A stretch of 64,000 nucleotides of DNA. It comes from Ectocarpus siliculosus (taxonomy: Eukaryota; Sar; Phaeophyceae; Ectocarpales; Ectocarpaceae). This document shows, piece by piece, positions 50,101 through 60,810 of this stretch. The notes under the pieces are model-generated. The model was not told the DNA's origin. It did no database searches and saw only the letters and a program-made list of their open reading frames with translations. Position 1 is the stretch's first letter. Each line of letters starts with the position of its first letter. The position numbers were made by a program, and so were the translations under genes. Location of the stretch: contig FN649758.1 in the NCBI GenBank assembly GCA_000310025.1, positions 1,000,133-1,064,132 on the forward strand, read 5' to 3'.

Positions 50101-52004
50101 AAGTGCTTTGACGATAGCAACGAACGATCGTAAGAAGAAATATGTGACCCTCGAATAAAAACGAAGAAACAAGATATCGGTAAAGTATTTGATCAGGCGG
50201 GATGATGAAGGTACTGGGTAGAGAGATGGAACGTTTATTACTGTATAGACAACAACTCAACACCAACACCAACACCAACACAGCAACAACAAAAATGGGG
50301 TATACCCCGCGTGTTTAGGCACAAAATAGGGTATTTGTTTTTTCGGTGTGGACGCAACACCGAGTCGGCAACGCCTGACGCCGGGTAGGCGTCATTAATC
50401 TGCCTTCAGCGCTTCATCCTCATGCGCCAGGTCCTTAGGAAGGACGCCCAACTTATTTTTTTTTCACCCACAGGACCAGGGTAAGCTAGAGCCTGGAAGA
50501 GGGGAGCTTGTTGGAGAACCTCACCCACAGGACCAGGGTGAACATATTTTGCACGTCAGACCCGTTTCGCCCACCAACAAGTGTCCTCCTTGTCGAGAGG
50601 CCCTCAACTCGCGCTCCATATTTCCTAGCGGTGTACGTGTAGTCTATTCTTGCTTGCCAAGCACAAAATCATCATCCGAAGCGTCCTTCTGCTCTTCTCG
50701 TGCCTTCGTCTGAACGTCTTCGGACGCTGTAAACAGGCAAAGCGAATGTCGGTGCCCCTGTCGCATCCCGTTACGGTCGAGAGGGCATGGGACCGGATTA
50801 TCAGGGACGCCTTTGCTGCTTTCACGAAGGACCTCGCCAGGATCATGCCAGGCCGTTGTCAGGGTGACGTCGCGCGTGACCTCAAGTGGGCTTTGACGAG
50901 GACCGAGTTTTCAGATAAGGCACAAGGCAAGCAAGAAATAGGGCAAAACATACGTTGTGAGGCGACTGGTGTAAACACCAAATCACTTTGTTTTCCCGCA
51001 AACAGCTGATGTTTCGACATCCAGAGGAGAAGGTTGAGTACCGATCACAAACCGTGAACGTTGGGGTGACGAGACTTGAAGGCGGACAGGAGCAACCTTG
51101 GATATTGATCCGCTGTAGTAGGTGTAGCATCTGCTGTTACACAGTTCATGCTGTAATTGGAGTGACGCATCCAAGACACGGGACGAGCTGTACACCGGCA
51201 TGGGACCTCCACACCCCGGGTTGTATTCGGCGCCCAACCTACCCAGAACCTCTGCCCTCTTACCACTCGTGGTGGGTTCGAATCTCGGCGCAGCCGCGGA
51301 TAGGTCCTCGCTGCATGTCCGAAGAAGGAGGTAGAAAATCGACTAGATTCGGAGGATACAGCTTTCGAATCCTTGGAACGGCTACATATATAGTTCCACG
51401 CCGCGAAAACAATGAACGCACCGCGAAAGTGACGTGGAATTAAAACAATCCAATCGGATACATGGTGATCTTCTTCGCATGCGACTCCGTCTGGGGGAGC
51501 CCAAAAATCCGAAATAGTACAAAATATTAGATACCCGGAGTACGTTGAACATGCTTATGGCATTGGCACTGATCCCCCCCACACCTTTCCTTGCTTCGTT
51601 TGGCTTGACCAGACTCATTTGTGCGTCTGAAATCCCGGAACGACGGAGCCCTGCAGCTCCAAGCACACAGAAAGCAAATGGAGGACGCGCATAGACGCGA
51701 GCGGGAGGCTCGAGAAGAGGCACGGAACGCCCTACAGGACAGGCAGAGGGCCGAGAGAGCCGCTCGTGAAGCGGAGCAAAAGGCTGAGGAAGACATGGAG
51801 GCCATGCGTACGCAGCTCCTATGGTCGATGGCACACCACGATGTGTGCTCACCCCCGATGCGTCATCACCCCCGCCGCATGCCTAGGTCTCGGTCGCTGG
51901 AATACGGTTGGCGCCCCACGCCTTCTTCGAGGGGGAGGTTTTACCCTGGCGGGGTATTTATCCCCGGTGGTGGTCGTGCACCAGCCGGAGGCATATGGAT
52001 GTAA
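47193..52004 (+). CDS. Guanylate-binding-protein-like large GTPase (GBP-B)
   Basis: Exons with consistent phase: 47193-47627, 47806-48142, 48281-48482, 48876-48964, about 49136-49197, a helical exon ending 49,699, 50737-50926 and 51613-52004. The start is the ATG of MDPSSAVKWV, aligned with the start of GBP-A. Features are the P-loop GPARNGKS (45-52), DVEGQG, the LARD box, a helical domain, and a last exon with a Glu/Arg/Ala coiled coil ending FYPGGVFIPGGGRAPAGG. Intron positions and phases in the first three exons and the last two match GBP-A, so the two are old duplicates arranged head-to-head. The 50,926 exon uses a GC donor (G|GCAAGC) whose phase fits the next exon. Exons between 48,500 and 49,500 are the least certain. 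Confidence 0.8.
50255..50283. repeat. CAACAC microsatellite
   Basis: About four to five CAACAC hexamers followed by CAACAAC lie in an intron of GBP-B. Confidence 0.8.
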
Positions 52005-53352
52005 CCAATCACCGGCAGCTGGGTTCTAAATATCAGACACAATCGATGGTGCATTCAAACATGGACCGCGAACACCCTCAAAAGACGCTTTCGTTGCAGC
52101 GGGGGTGAATTTTCCCCTTAAAGACTGTAGTTTGTCAGGTGCGAAATCGGATCTGCGCATCTTGGAAAGAAGAGACAACACTACTATTGTGAGGTCACGG
52201 TTGGATTGAAGGAAACAACCGACATTAGTGGTGGAGCTTGTAGGAAGCCGCTATGCCCGTTTTTGGTAGGTTTTATCGGTGGTGATAAACGCAAACAATA
52301 GCGCGATGGCTATATAGGTTATATCAACGCAGTGCTGTGCTATCTATGATCTATCGAATCTGTTTCGGAGACAGATATCCTTTGAGGTTCTGTGAGTGAT
52401 ATTGCCTTTGCGAAGGGCTTGAACGATAAGCGGTTGTTCATGTCGAGCGTGGCAAGAGTCAAGCCTGCAGTAGATAGAGGGGGGGTCGCTAGAATACACA
52501 GGGGCAAAATGGAGAGGGGCGGTCACTGTATGTTTCCGTTCTTTGGAGCAGCGATGAGAGTGTGCATAGAAGAGTGGAAACACTTTTAACGCGACGCAGA
52601 AGATTGTCTTCTATTTGCGTGTATTTTCTGATGTGTAACAAATAATTGAATTGAAAAAATGAATCGCGTGTTTACAAGGGGGTTCATCTTTTTTCAATCG
52701 CATTTCAAGCGGATGTGGATTTGAATCGTTACCGTGTACGTGCAGCAATGTTGTTCGGCGAATCCAACCCTGCAACACCACTGTGTCGCAGGATTGAGGG
52801 TAAATCACCTTGCGAAAAATCATGTTTGCTCGTGAAGGGCATTGTTTTCAGTTATTGCGAGACGACAAACTACTTTACAGTAACCAACATATCGCGTGGA
52901 AACACCCGATACTGTGACTTCACGTGAGGTCCTCGCAAGACGTTGGAGATGACGGAACCAGTTCGAAATTTCGCATGCCTCGTAGTTTAGTTGACAAGAG
53001 CTCCATAGATCGTTTCCTCACGTAACTTACCTACTAAGCGTGCAACGCCATCCATCCCACGCTGTTTCCCTCCTACTGGGTCCACATAGTCTTAACGATT
53101 TTCGCCCTGGGGTTCTGTCTGCATTTGCCTACCGAGCCGCGACAAGAGGTTAATCCGCCGCCGTCTCAGCGAAGTTGCGGGCCTCCTCAAAAGGCCCGAG
53201 CGTCACCAAAGTTTGCGCCATGGGAGCCAACGCTTCGGCATGGTAAACGTCGTGTGTGTGTCGTGCGTTCCAAGAAATTTCGACTGCAGACCTTTTGTAG
53301 CAAGTATCTAAGACATTTTCAAGCTTCTGCATGGGTCTGCTGCCCTAGCAAT
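52005..53352. other. No recognisable gene
   Basis: Between the stop of GBP-B and the telomere-like array I see only short open frames without known motifs. Confidence 0.5.
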
Positions 53353-53386
53353 CTTAGGGTTAGGGTTAGGGTTAGGGTTAGGGTTA
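53353..53386 (+). repeat. Interstitial telomere-type repeat (TTAGGG)
   Basis: Five perfect TTAGGG units plus TTAG stand at the left edge of the GatB-homologous sequence. TTAGGG is the telomere unit of brown algae and many other eukaryotes. Confidence 0.97.
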
Positions 53387-53407
53387 GTAAGGGATGGTCG
53401 CGTTTCT

Positions 53408-53689
53408 AGCCGATATTCGCCATCTCTTGCGATGTTCTCATAACACGACGCCCCCGCGCGCGTGCTCCCTCACGGCCACCTCCGTGGCCAATAATGACTT
53501 GGGCCGCAGCACACATTTTGCAATCTTTTGTGGGTATTTTTTCCACGTTCTTCCCTCGTTCCGTTTTGTGTCGTCTACATGAGGTGTGAACTTGAACTCT
53601 AGCCTGACTCACACACCTTACGCGTTCACCCTCTGATGCTGGCCCTTGCGTCGTGTTCTGTGGGCTTTGTCTTCCCGTACCTGAGCAAA
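53408..53689 (+). repeat. Right copy of the diverged GatB-intron repeat
   Basis: This is the counterpart of 33,945-34,222. Here it leads through the splice acceptor into the expected GatB exon. It begins about 20 bp after the TTAGGG array. Confidence 0.75.
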
Positions 53690-54505
53690 AAGAACGGGAT
53701 CAGGGAGATCGGGCTGACACTGTCCGGCCATGCCGACCTGGTGGGTCTCTTCAAGGAGAGAAAATTTCGGGCCGCATCGCGAATGAGTTGCTGCCAGAGT
53801 TGCTGGGAGGGGAGTGGAAAGGGGGCGTAGGGGAGCTTGTGGAGGGGAGGGGGATGCAAGCCATTAATGATCCTGCTGGGATCGAGGTTTTCGTGCGGTG
53901 AGAGACGAAAGGCGGGTTACCGAGGCGCGTGCGTGTTTTTGTTGCACGAGTCGTCCCGGTGGTCTGGATGACTCCATCCTGGAAAACCGTCACAAATCCA
54001 AAGTCGTGAGTTGAGATCCCGGCGTAACACTTTTGTTGGTTCGTGAGGTGACTGGTGAGATACTGACGAGCGAGGAGGGTTTGCGAAACACTAGTTGCGG
54101 TAGGATTGGAAGCTTGAAGGCGGGGGAATTTCCACTTGTGAACGGATCAGAGCTCCTCTGTAGACAAGGCAAGGGCGTATTGCAAGTATATGTTACCAGC
54201 GACTCTTCTAGCGCGGATGGCGGCAACAACAAGAAACGACCGGTTGATTTTCGATCATCGTACTTTCCTCCTCGTTGGTCTCACTTTTGATAATCACGCC
54301 TGTGCTTCATGACTCGAATTCTGCGACCCTTGGCCTTCAGGAAGATGTCTATTTTCCTCGGCTATTTGTCGTCTATTCTAGCAGTGATGTGATGAAGGCC
54401 AGCGCGGACAAGGTGGAACAGTTCCGCTTGGGCAAGACCAAGCTGCAGGGTTTCTTCGTGGGACAGGCGGTAGCCTTGTCTGGGGGCACGGTGGACCCGA
54501 GCTAA
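53686..54505 (+). pseudogene. gatB: GatB-like gene, 3' exons
   Basis: Exon 53686-53897 encodes the GatB tail domain (GLTLSGHADLVGLFKE, then KISGRIANELLPELL, then AINDPAGIEV). The last exon 54385-54505 encodes QFRLGKTKLQGFFVGQAVAL and ends at TAA. The entry phase matches the exit phase of the exon ending at 33,674. One base is missing between FKE and KISG, breaking the frame. The tail domain in GatB helps bind tRNA. The pieces were probably one gene before the 20-kb interruption, although two paralogues cannot be excluded. Confidence 0.8.
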
Positions 54506-56224
54506 CGAGAGACGTCGCGCGAAGAAAGCTTGAGGACGTTGGGGTGGAGGCTGGGCCCTCGTCGTGCCGCTGCAGTTGCTAGTATAGCATAGGCGTCACG
54601 AACTGTACCACACCCTTGAAGCGCTGTTGTTCGAGAAACGATTGTGCTTCATGATACATCGGTCTCCACCTAACCATGCACATCATTTGTTTTTTGGGGC
54701 GTTGAGTGGTTTCTTTGGATGGTGGATGTATGTCGGAGATTGGACTTGTGATGCTTTTACGAGAAGATTGTGAATGAAGATTCTGCATCACCGTCATGTC
54801 CTCTTCGCCCATCCTACCAACGAAACGATGCGTTGTCTAGTCTGAATTCTAAGTTGTTTTTGTGCACGCAGTGTTTCTTCCCTCACACCATAGTCTCAGT
54901 AACCACGTTCGCACCACAGTTAATAACCCCGGCCACACGTTGTCAAACCGTCGTAAACGAGGCGACGTGTCGCAGTGATCTCTTGGTCCCGGAGGTTATT
55001 ACTGTTTCCCGACCCGTCTATTCTGGGCGTCAGTCTTCACCTTCCGGTATGCAGTACGTGTTACGCGCCAGCCGAGGTCCCACAAAGAATAGAGGAATTC
55101 TCCATGTATGTGCTTGCGGCCAACCGTTGTGTTGGGTTTGCTCACGATCTATTCGCCCCCCCTCCTGCAAAACTGCGAGAAGTTTCGTCACTTTGAGTAG
55201 ACTCGAACGCACACAACCTAGAGTCGGTCGTGTGTTCAAGGTTAGGAATGCAGCTCTGGCACTGACGTTGCTGTTGTGTGACCGAGCTCCCAGCCCAAAA
55301 TGAGGTCGCGTGTCGTGTCGATTGTTTTTACCCCGTGTATTGGTTGGAGTTGAGCGATTTCTTCCCCGACAAATACGAAAAGACATCGTAATGTTCTGCC
55401 CCCTTCTTGGGCATTGCCCTGTCTCATCCGGCCTTGCCAACTTGTACAAGCGTGTAGCGTACAATTGTAGTCATCACCCGCGTTTGCCCCTGAGAAGTAG
55501 TTGAGCGAATACTTCCCGACAAACGCCGCAGGATATCGTAATGTTCTGCTCCCTTGAGCTTTGTCCTGCGCGCGTCTGGCCTTGCCAACGTGTATAAGCG
55601 TCCAGAGTAATCATCACCCGTTTGCCCCCCGACAAGCATAAATAGAGGCGCAAAATATGTCACGTGCATGCAGGTCACGTGAGTGACAACTACTGTTACA
55701 GCACTTGTCTCGTTGGTACATGTGTAGACCACAGTAGCTGCAATGGCCTACACCAGTATGTAGCAGTAAATGCCCCCAGCACCGAGGAACTACCATTAAT
55801 GCAATTGAAACAGGATAAAGCTTCCGGCGGCCCCTGCGCGGAGAGTGTGGCCGCCTCCAATTTCGCCGTCGGCCTACAGTACTGGTATCCACGTATCCAC
55901 AGATGCTTGATGCTTGATGGGATGATGGCGGACTGTACAAAAACGGGAAAACGCGGCGTGATTGCCACGTTATACGTTATTTCGCCGCCTCTCCGCCTTC
56001 GTGCGCGCTCGCTTTCTCCGCCCTATGTAATGTTTGCTGTCGGCGCTTGGCCACTTTCTTGGCAGCAGCTGTCTCCTCACCGAAGGCTCACCGATTCTTC
56101 ATTCGTTTCCTGAGACACCAGCCAACGTGGACAACGGTAAAAGTTAGCGCTCTCCCACAGGTATGACAACCCTGGCGCCGCTAACGCTCGCTACGAAATA
56201 GCACCGCACACAGTCGATTGGTGC
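54506..56224. other. No recognisable gene
   Basis: Only a two-unit tandem repeat (55,344-55,640) was noted between the GatB 3' exon and the second ankyrin block. Confidence 0.5.
55344..55640. repeat. Two-copy tandem repeat (~150 bp)
   Basis: Each copy starts TTGAGCGA, then CCCGACAAA, then ATCGTAATGTTCTGC, GGCCTTGCCAAC and ATCACCCG. Confidence 0.8.
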
Positions 56225-56336
56225 TGCTGCTGCAGTTTCCAAGCGGCGAAGTGCCCAACGTTGGGTCCGCCCGACGTCGGCAGCGAGCGCGAGTTTCTCG
56301 ACTTACCGGAGTCCCCCCCTCAACTCAGCAGTTGAG

Positions 56337-57860
56337 ATGGAAAAAGGAATCGAGGCCACCATGGCAACCGAAGAGGACCGCACAGCCTTGGGTCGTTTGG
56401 AGACGATACTGTTATCGATTAATTGTTCCAATTGGTGTGGAAGAACGACCTCAGCGCAGTGGGCGGAATGGCTTCGAGCCCCCCTGGAGCACGCTGTTGC
56501 TGAGGGCGACAAGGACCTTGCCTTGACCCTGCTGAATGCCGGGGCGAACGGCGGATCAGGCTGGAAGGGTTGTAACGACCGCACTCTACTCCAGGCGGCT
56601 GCCGAGGGAGGAAACGAGGAGGTGGTACGCACGTTGCTCGACATTGAAGGCATGGAGGAAGTGGACGCGGTGTCTAGCGACGAGGGCGGGACTGAACTCC
56701 ACCGTGCAGCCGCTGGCGGACACACCAATGCGGCGCGTGTGCTGATGCTGGCAGGTGCCAGCGTTGGTCTGGTTGACAGCAAGGGGATCACTGCCAAGCA
56801 CTACGCCATCGAAGGGGGGCACCTGCCGCTCGCCGAAGAGTTGGTGATCGCTGGAGCCGATCTCGAAGCCAAGGACGGCGACAGCAATACGCCTCTTCAT
56901 CTTGCTGCCGCTCATAACGACGACAAGTTCATCCGTACACTGATACGCAGGGGAGTGCGCGTTTCGGTGGTCAACAAGGCAGGACAGCAGCCGCTTCACA
57001 TCGCGGTCGAGCGTGAACACGTGGCCGTTGCGAAAGCTCTTTTGAAGGCCGGTGCTGATCCCGACGTTCGTTTCGGCGATTCGGAGAGATGCTCGCCGCT
57101 CCAGCTCGCGCGTAGCAATGCGGAGATGACTAACATTCTGCTTGGTTCGGGTGCGGACGTGAAATCAGTGGACAGGTTAGGGCACACTGCTCTACATTGG
57201 GCTGCCTTCGACGGCATCCAGGAGGTTGTCCACGCACTAGTTGAAGTGGGGGCCGATGTCGAAGCACGATGTTTGGCTCAGCTGCTCTCTGAACAACGCC
57301 ACTCGTTGAAGGGATCGACGTCTCTTCATGTCGCCGCCTACTGGGAGACGCTCGACACTATGCTCGCACTTCTTCAGAAGGGGGCCAACGCCAACGCACC
57401 AGACGACGACGGGCATGGGCCCCTTCACCTGGTGTGCAAGTATCCCAAGGCAAGGTCGGTAGCTGTGGCCGACCTTCTTCTGAGATGGGGCGCAGAAGAG
57501 ACCGCTACCGACAACGATGGCAACACCCCCGCAGACTTTATCCAAAGCAGCGACGAGTCCGACGGACGGCTGCAACGGTTATTGGCGAATGCTCCGGCAG
57601 GCAGGGCCTGGCGTCGGCGGGGTATGGTGATTATGCTGCGTGCCCAGGGTGTGGAGGCGTCCAACGCGGCTCCGGTATACAGGGCATGCCGTCGGCGGGG
57701 TAGGTGCGTACCCAGGATGAAGCCGCGGCAAACGTGCCCACCTGGTCGGCCTGGAGGACGAAGCACTGTTCCAAGCAATCGTGCGGTTTTTGTAGGAAGA
57801 CGCGAGGAAAGGTGGGGTGGAGTACACTGCGGTTTGCTGATGGCAGCCCGATCCTTGTAG
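56337..57860 (+). CDS. Ankyrin-repeat protein (copy 2, long open frame)
   Basis: This single open frame of 507 codons starts at MEKGIEATMATEEDR. A short N-terminal region (TTSAQWAEWLRAPLEHAV) precedes roughly nine to ten ankyrin repeats up to about residue 410 (for example TPLHLAAAHNDD, QPLHIAVEREHV, TALHWAAFDGIQ). A basic WRRRGMVIML segment follows. Ankyrin repeats bind proteins; the partner is unknown. The last 60 residues look out of frame: the family's C-terminal motif (LVGLEDEALFQAIVRFL) is encoded in another frame near 57,738-57,790. A late frameshift or a missed small intron is therefore likely. Confidence 0.8.
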   Translation: MEKGIEATMATEEDRTALGRLETILLSINCSNWCGRTTSAQWAEWLRAPLEHAVAEGDKDLALTLLNAGANGGSGWKGCNDRTLLQAAAEGGNEEVVRTLLDIEGMEEVDAVSSDEGGTELHRAAAGGHTNAARVLMLAGASVGLVDSKGITAKHYAIEGGHLPLAEELVIAGADLEAKDGDSNTPLHLAAAHNDDKFIRTLIRRGVRVSVVNKAGQQPLHIAVEREHVAVAKALLKAGADPDVRFGDSERCSPLQLARSNAEMTNILLGSGADVKSVDRLGHTALHWAAFDGIQEVVHALVEVGADVEARCLAQLLSEQRHSLKGSTSLHVAAYWETLDTMLALLQKGANANAPDDDGHGPLHLVCKYPKARSVAVADLLLRWGAEETATDNDGNTPADFIQSSDESDGRLQRLLANAPAGRAWRRRGMVIMLRAQGVEASNAAPVYRACRRRGRCVPRMKPRQTCPPGRPGGRSTVPSNRAVFVGRREERWGGVHCGLLMAARSL

Positions 57861-60154
57861 TCTAAATAGATTTCCTAGGCGCAAAGTCTCTTCTTGGTTG
57901 TTGGTGTTCCGTTCGCTGTGCTAGCAGACTCTCTCGGCGCGCGCAAGTCACGGTCTGGTGAATACCACCATGTCTTACCCGAAACCAACTAGGCGGTTGC
58001 TGTGATCTCCTGCATGTGTGTCTATTTGACTTTTTGAATACATGGCACTCGTCGAAGAAAACAATGGGTTCCTTCTTCTAGTTCCTGTTGCAGGAAGCGC
58101 TCGCACGCACCAAAGAATGTTAAGAAGCACATCATCGTTGAACTCTTCAATGACATTGTACGTTGTGCACCACTGCAGTAGAGGCCATGTGTAGAGAGCG
58201 GCGGCATATACTGCTTGGCGCTATGCATGCTCGTATGGAAATGGAAATGTTAACGCATTTTCCACGCGTTAATATCAATGTTCGGTAGCGGCGCATGGAT
58301 TTGTAGTCGGCATGGTGTCTGTCGATTGGTTTGTCGCGTAAGCGTAGGAGCTGCAGCGTAGTTCGTCTTGTGGCCCTGCAATCGGCCTTACTCTTTGTTA
58401 TTTCTCTGTGTTGCGAGCGTTTGTCTGGGTATCTCTGCCATCCTTGCCGTTCCCGACGATATTTCCATCGTCCGGCCTGGATCACCGTCTATGTACTCTC
58501 TGTGTACCAGCCACAGTCTTGTGTTAGCCGCTAGCGCCATGACTACAACATCACACAATGTTCTTTTGCGAGATGCTGCCGTACTTCTGACACCGAGATG
58601 TGAATGTGTGGAAGACTTCAGGCCGCGCTCGAGCCACGAGGCCTCGAGCGCTCTTTTCCATTTTTGTTACAATATTTTTGGGCTTCTGTTGGAGGACAAA
58701 CGCGTGCAACCTCGAGAGAAGGTCCCACGTGGACTGGATTTCTGCCATGACGTTCCACTTCATGGAGTGGTTCGCTCTCATGGAGAACGTAAGCAATTTC
58801 ACCAAACACAACTGTGCTTTTTCCTATCTCGATCTGACCAATCAGCTACAACGAGCATTTCGTAAAAGCTCAAGCATCCACATGGTGGTGCCTCGATATG
58901 CGTCTCGAATCCCTCTGTCGAAACTTTCGGCGCAAGAGGTGGGTCTCCATGCCTATGTACACGGCTTCTATTGGCGAGCTCCCTCCACGGAGTGACGTCA
59001 CGCAATATGTATCGGCAAAACCGTCACTGACAGGGGCAGCTGTTCTCGAACAGTCGATCGAAGATAGGAGTAATAGACAAGCTGCAGATCCTGGCCGCGG
59101 GGATCGTGAGTTTTGACGAACACTGGCCACACTACTACACAAGAGAGTCATCCCACTTTGCGTCTAACGCTTGAAATCAGTACCGGGGGCCATTCTAGCC
59201 ATGTTGATGGTTCAGGAACTACATGAAGCGTATTATCCTCGGGGATTTCCACGACTCGTCATGCAGAAACATCGACCTTTGACCGTGTGAAGGATTCAAG
59301 TGTGTTCGGCATGTCGTCAACTCCCACAATCGCAGCCCAGTGAATTCGTTCAAATACATGACCCGGGTAAATGACAACACCACAATTTTGCCGGGAGGGT
59401 GAGCTGCGTTCGATGAAGAAATGTACGATGTGTGCCGAAGCAGAGCAGGGTCAAACGCTTGCACAGGCTGAAGTGACAGGGGAGAAAGATACGATCCTCC
59501 CCACGGTCGATGGGATGTGCAGGCGCGCTTCATACGAACAATTGACGCCGACTTGGACTGGTTGTTCCCCCAACTTGGCGGTTATGTCAATTCTCCTTGT
59601 GATTTGAGCATTTTGTCAAGTCGATGGCGACACGATGACAGCCATCTGTGATTGATCACGCTGTCTAGTCCGCCAGTGTCGACCGTTTCACGCCTGCAAT
59701 GCGGCGTTCCCAGTATGCATGAAATGTACAGTAGGTGATGTACACGATGCCATCCCGCCCGTCGTATTGTGGGTAGAGAGGGAGCGTTTGTGGTTCCCTC
59801 GGAAACCCTCGACCCCCCCCACACGAACGCCGTCATTGGAGCTAGCGTTTCACACAGAGGATCAGAGGTGGGCGTTGCATGTTCGCGCCTCTGCGTCGAG
59901 GAAGACTCCGCCTAGGTTAACCACGGTAAAAACACGCAAAAATTACGGCCGCAAATGACAAAAGTCAAAGGAGCGAATACCAGCATACACAGCAGTGACA
60001 CTCGATACAGCAGCGATTATGTTTGTTTTCCGCAGCTCCCCCGCGAAGTGCCAGCAACAGCCTGTTAACTACAGCAGATACCAAATTGCATGGCAGTGAC
60101 GCCCAATGTGATGGCATTCCGTTTTATTCGTCCATCCCGAAACAAGGTGTTCAG

Positions 60155-60343
60155 GCGCCACGCCCCTCCACATGGAGGAAGGCTCGACGAAGACGAATCA
60201 CCTGGGGGCAGAACGCCTTGCAAGCTCCACGCATTCCCTCGTGGTCGTCAGCCGTGCCGGCACCTCCTCTCGCCGAGATCGTGAGCGAGCCCAACATGAG
60301 GTCCGGAATCGAGGCCGCCGACTATGGACGAGAGCTTTAGAAG
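60155..60343 (+). pseudogene. GatB-like exon, duplication copy 2
   Basis: The exon reads HMEEGSTKTNH, then SLVVVSRAGT, then with a one-base shift [20 protein letters not shown]. The shift (an extra T) is shared with copy 1. An in-frame TAG replaces the Gln codon seen in copy 1 just before the GT donor at 60,344. No further GatB exon follows; the dynamin fragment begins instead. Confidence 0.75.
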
Positions 60344-60810
60344 GTGGGCCCTACCTTTATAGATTAGGAGTGCCGTCGTTCAGCTACGGCGAACATTGTG
60401 GGGGGGATCCGTAGCCGTCAATTGTGTGCACATAGGATGTAGGCGTTGGAATGTATACGTTGACATGGTTGATGTCCGTCTCGCAGTCGGCTGTGGACGT
60501 GCTTACAACCAACCTGTTAGGCCTTGTAGGGGAAGCCTCGACTGTCGGAATTAGCCCTACCGTACCACAGTAGTTGGCCTCCAAAAACAAGAGCGTACGT
60601 TTAAGTCTCCCCTTCCCCGCCTTGCCCACATCACGGCGAAGGCGCAGGCGCTTCAACGTCCACCGGTATCACTGCCGATGTCTCCAAATTCCTTCTGACC
60701 CAGTGCTCGTTTGCTCATACTGATGTGGTCTGGACTGACAACAATCGAATCTGCCTTCCACGCATCCCCCTTCCCACCCACCCCCCTCCTGTGCCCAGCT
60801 CCTCCCCCAG

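Larger units (their letters stand above)
56225..60718 (+). repeat. Segmental duplication, copy 2
   Basis: This is the direct-orientation partner of 23,100-31,175. It is collinear through the ankyrin gene, its 3' flank, and the GatB exon near 60,155-60,343. Homology ends near GTTTGCTCATA, where a dynamin pseudogene begins. Confidence 0.8.

Noticed and set aside
51240-51305. tRNA-like B box (GGTTCGAATCTC)
   Set aside because: No matching A box or acceptor stem at tRNA spacing.
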